The position numbers and the translations under genes are program-made. From an uncultured Lachnospiraceae bacterium (GTDB lineage Bacteria; Bacillota; Clostridia; Lachnospirales; Lachnospiraceae): a stretch of 64,000 nt of DNA. Below, in pieces: positions 61,417 through 64,000 of the stretch. How positions within the stretch are numbered: position 1 is the first letter of the stretch; every line of letters begins with the position of its first letter. The notes below the pieces were generated by a model that did not search any database, was not told the DNA's origin, and was given only the letters and a program-made list of their open reading frames with translations. The stretch is taken from the NCBI GenBank assembly GCA_934351835.1, contig CAKRJP010000005.1:86548-150547 (forward strand), in the 5' to 3' direction.

Positions 61417-63517
61417 AATACTCATCCAATACTGTTGCATCTTTTTTAACAACATAACCACTTCCACCGATTCCTTTCACATTCTCAACCATACTGATAA
61501 GAAGAATTGGTTTGTCCACGCTTTTATCTGCCGTAAACACCGAAAACCACCCGATTTCTTTGCCAGAAGTATCTTCTTTCGTTGCCTTCAACTCGGCTGT
61601 CCCTGTTTTTCCAGCCAGCAAAATATCGTCACGATGTGCAGCATATCCGGTTCCTTCCGGATCATTTACAACACCTTCCACCCCTTGCATAATTTCTTCT
61701 ACATTTTCTTTGCTAAACGCATTTTCTATCCATGTTTCACCGGATGCTTCTTCTTTGTATTTCAAATACGGTTTTATCATATTCCCTTCATTTAAAAATG
61801 AAGTATAAATACTTGCCAGATGTAATGGATTTACAAGAATCTGCCCTTGCCCATAACCACTATCTGCCAATTGTATTTCTGTTTCTATTTTATCTGTATT
61901 GGAATATGTTGCTTCCTGCATCGCAATCTCAAACGGCATATCCTGATTAAATCCTATTTCATTTAAAGTATTCATAAAATTCTCACTACCAATTTTAAGA
62001 GCTGCCTTTGCAAAATAAATATTATCAGAATAGATAATTGCATTTTTCATAATAACCGGTTCATATTCATGAAGTGTTGTCACTTGATAAGATCCCCAAG
62101 ACGAATCTTTCTGCCATGCCAAACCTTCATTTCCAAAATCTTCTTTTGGATCTATGCTTTCCGTTTTCAACCCAATTCCTGCCACAACTGGTTTAAATGT
62201 TGAGCCAGGACACCATACTTGACGAAAACGATTATATAATGGCTTCTTTTCGTCTTCGTTTAATGATGTCCATTTCTCTGATGATAAGCCCCGTATAAAT
62301 TCATTATTATCATAAGATGGGGTACTTACCAAAGCCAATACTTCTCCCGTATAAGGATTCATTGCGACAGAACACCCCGGATCTTCTTTAAACTGCTCGT
62401 ATAATGATTTTTGCAAATCGGAATCTATCGTTAATCTTATATCCATACCATCTTCTTTAAAAATACTTGCAAGAACCTCTTTTACTTCCCCATCACTATC
62501 CAAAATCTTTATATCACAACCATCTTTTCCTTTTAATTGCTTTTCGTATAACTTTTCCACCCCAGATCTTCCGATTACACTTTCAGCTGAATATCCTTCC
62601 CCTGGATGATTTTCCAAATCTTCTGCTGTTACAGACTGTACATAACCAATTAAATGAGCTGCTGCTTCCCCTAACTCATAGGTTCTAACTTCCACATCTG
62701 ATAGCATAACCCCTGGAATTTCCAAAAGTTTATTCTGACAATCCTGCTCCTCAAGTGTCTTTTCTTCTGGCTGTATTTTCATTAAATCTATTTCTTCTAC
62801 TTTCGGAATAGTTTCAATTGGTACAAAAGAATCTTCTTTTACCCACTTTGCTGTGAGTTTGTTATTTATTGTTTCTACATCTATCTCTAATAACTCCGCT
62901 ATTTTTTCAATAGATACATTCCTGTCTTCCAGCTTTCCCGGTATAATGCCAACTGATGTTGCTACTCCTTTTCCTGCAAGCATTTTACCATCTCGGTCTA
63001 ATATTTCTCCTCTCTCCGCTTTTGATGTAGTAACACTTATTTTATCATCACTCTCTAAATCTGGAAAAATCAGGCTATCCTGCCATACTAATTTATATCC
63101 CTGTTTCGTCTTCTTCAGTTCCGCCATATTGTCAAATTGTATTGTTCCGGCAATTGTATTACATGATGTTTCATACGAAAGCGTAACTGTATCTGCTTTT
63201 TTCTCTTTCACAGCTATATGACTGATTTTAATGTCACTGACCTCTATTCCTTCGTATATCTTAGAATTTCGTTGTATGTATTCTTCTTTTGTCAGATAAA
63301 CTTTTTCATCTGAATCTATCATAGTATACATTACTTCATATTCCTTTTTTTCAATATGGTTCATATATTCCACAAGTGTGTCTTCTGGTGATTCCGTTAT
63401 CGTCCTTTTTAATAAAACACCTCCTGAAACAGCAATTACTGTTATAGCTACTATCAGCCCAAAAATCTTACAAGCGTAAGATTTTTGGATATTTTGCTTT
63501 TTTCGTCTATTTTTCAT
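61406..63517 (-). CDS. MecA/PBP2a-like class B penicillin-binding protein
   Basis: 703-residue transpeptidase that crosslinks peptidoglycan. A membrane anchor (about 15-38) is followed by a MecA_N-type NTF2-like domain (about 42-150, SPEDTLVEYMNHIEKKEYEVMY), a PBP dimerisation domain with RGEILDRDGKML, GRSGVEKLYEKQLKG, and the transpeptidase with PGSTFKP (about Ser439), YSDN (about 497) and GKTGT (about Lys637). The MecA_N domain and BlaI-type control point to a low-affinity, inducible resistance PBP. The ATG has AAAGGA upstream. A 13-bp stem hairpin carrying an operator-like sequence lies in the first codons (63459-63488). Intact and likely functional. Confidence 0.93.
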   Translation of the reverse strand: MKNRRKKQNIQKSYACKIFGLIVAITVIAVSGGVLLKRTITESPEDTLVEYMNHIEKKEYEVMYTMIDSDEKVYLTKEEYIQRNSKIYEGIEVSDIKISHIAVKEKKADTVTLSYETSCNTIAGTIQFDNMAELKKTKQGYKLVWQDSLIFPDLESDDKISVTTSKAERGEILDRDGKMLAGKGVATSVGIIPGKLEDRNVSIEKIAELLEIDVETINNKLTAKWVKEDSFVPIETIPKVEEIDLMKIQPEEKTLEEQDCQNKLLEIPGVMLSDVEVRTYELGEAAAHLIGYVQSVTAEDLENHPGEGYSAESVIGRSGVEKLYEKQLKGKDGCDIKILDSDGEVKEVLASIFKEDGMDIRLTIDSDLQKSLYEQFKEDPGCSVAMNPYTGEVLALVSTPSYDNNEFIRGLSSEKWTSLNEDEKKPLYNRFRQVWCPGSTFKPVVAGIGLKTESIDPKEDFGNEGLAWQKDSSWGSYQVTTLHEYEPVIMKNAIIYSDNIYFAKAALKIGSENFMNTLNEIGFNQDMPFEIAMQEATYSNTDKIETEIQLADSGYGQGQILVNPLHLASIYTSFLNEGNMIKPYLKYKEEASGETWIENAFSKENVEEIMQGVEGVVNDPEGTGYAAHRDDILLAGKTGTAELKATKEDTSGKEIGWFSVFTADKSVDKPILLISMVENVKGIGGSGYVVKKDATVLDEYFEE
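63459..63488. promoter_or_regulatory. Hairpin with operator-like core inside the PBP 5' coding region
   Basis: CCAAAAATCTTAC (63459-63471) and GTAAGATTTTTGG (63476-63488) form a perfect 13-bp stem with loop AAGC. Its core TTACAAGCGTAA equals, on the opposite strand, the operator in the PBP promoter. It could bind BlaI or act in the mRNA. Confidence 0.5.
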
Positions 63518-63526
63518 AGATATTCC

Positions 63527-63616
63527 TTTCTTCTAATTTTTTTGTTTCTTAAATCTTACGCTTGTAATATTTAAAAGTCAAGTCTATTTTCAGGAATTGT
63601 ATACTCCAGATTCACC
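63527..63616. repeat. Promoter-region repeat, copy B
   Basis: About 90 bases nearly identical to 59943-60032, upstream of the intact PBP gene. See copy A. Confidence 0.9.
63553..63581 (-). promoter_or_regulatory. BlaI-controlled promoter of the PBP gene
   Basis: On the minus strand TTGACT (63581-63576), 17 bases, TAAGAT (63558-63553). The operator TTACAAGCGTAA (63567-63556), one base off the full palindrome, overlaps the -10. Bound BlaI would block polymerase directly. Confidence 0.83.
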
Positions 63617-63646
63617 ATTAGACTATCACACTTTTTCTCCTGCCTT

Positions 63647-64000
63647 TTAATATGCCGGGACACCGTATCCATAAATATTACTGCTTCCGATACGGTAACT
63701 CCGTCTTGCCACTTTATCCCCACTGTTGCCTTCTATGGTATTGACGGTTCCACCGCTGACACTCTCTACAATTCCAACGTGGTCAATCGTCCCATTATTT
63801 CCCCAGTCAAAGAAAATAATATCTCCTGCCACCGGGGTATAACTTCCGTCACGGAACCTACCTTTGCTTTCAAACCACTTCACACCGTCCGAACAAAGAG
63901 AAAATTTCGGAATGACTCCACTCTGAATATAACCGCTCTGGTCTGCACACCAGGACACAAAGCAGGCACACCACTCTACCCTGCCTCCAAATCCATACCA
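63647..64000 (-). CDS. CHAP-domain cell-wall hydrolase, C-terminal part (runs off window)
   Basis: The frame is open at the window edge; about 117 residues are visible. It reads WYGFGGRVEWCACFVSWCAD, with the catalytic cysteine in EWCACF, then YTPVAGDIIFFDW, the histidine in IDHVGIVESV, and NTIEGNSGDKVARRSY, ending YGYGVPAY. CHAP amidases/endopeptidases of this wording are usually the C-terminal part of VirB1-like lysins in integrative conjugative elements of gut Firmicutes (recalled, not searched). If so, the window's right edge lies in or at an ICE. Confidence 0.85.
   Translation of the reverse strand, partial: WYGFGGRVEWCACFVSWCADQSGYIQSGVIPKFSLCSDGVKWFESKGRFRDGSYTPVAGDIIFFDWGNNGTIDHVGIVESVSGGTVNTIEGNSGDKVARRSYRIGSSNIYGYGVPAY

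Overview
The window looks like chromosome of a low-GC, spore-forming Gram-positive gut clostridium of the Lachnospiraceae type (Dorea/Mediterraneibacter/Coprococcus-like). Grounds: a sporulation sigma-K gene, codY, CIRCE-controlled groESL, dTDP-rhamnose genes, LCP wall-polymer ligases, and three secreted proteins carrying clostridial ChW repeats. This is inferred from gene content; no database search was possible. Nearly all genes lie on the minus strand. No gene-free stretch exceeds 300 bases; the longest are 917-1178, 9207-9430 and 27511-27766. No rRNA, tRNA, CRISPR array or insertion sequence was seen.

Layout. 1-916: 5' part of guaB. 1179-3255: groES-groEL with CIRCE. 3268-9391: comM-dprA-topA-codY plus a small gene. 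9431-12016: trmR, a U32-family protein and sigK. 12111-16648: mtaB-ireB-ruvX-DUF1292-fur-RNase J. 16757-16990 (+): an HPr-like protein without the phosphorylatable histidine. 17106-21224: prmA-rsmE-cysteine desulfurase-thiI. 21417-22247 (+): a PdaA-like deacetylase.

22345-33701 is a cell-surface polymer region: a cohesin-domain membrane protein with a very acidic tail, two LCP ligases, two glycosyltransferases, the complete rmlABDC (rfb) dTDP-L-rhamnose set, and a MerR-methyltransferase fusion. It is followed (33713-41776) by three exported ChW-repeat enzymes: a GH78 alpha-L-rhamnosidase, a GH25 muramidase and an NlpC/P60 peptidase. 41966-49949 holds mreB-recD2-comF-two membrane proteins-cdaA-cdaR-ptsH, linking shape, c-di-AMP and HPr. 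50088-54967 is uvrB-uvrA.

55057-63620 is the most interesting part: a beta-lactam-responsive module. blaI-blaR1 (+) faces a minus-strand block with a MecA-like class B penicillin-binding protein, two paralogous lipoproteins, a membrane protein and a lipoprotein pseudogene. BlaI-type operators (TTACA-N2-TGTAA) sit in the promoters of blaI, of the PBP gene and of the lipoprotein pair, and similar sites lie inside coding sequence. The block carries a readable history: a duplication of promoter-PBP-lipoprotein, then loss of one PBP copy between 9-bp direct repeats, and decay of one lipoprotein copy. The right edge (63647-64000) is the end of a CHAP-domain protein of the kind found in conjugative elements, so the resistance block may abut or belong to such an element.
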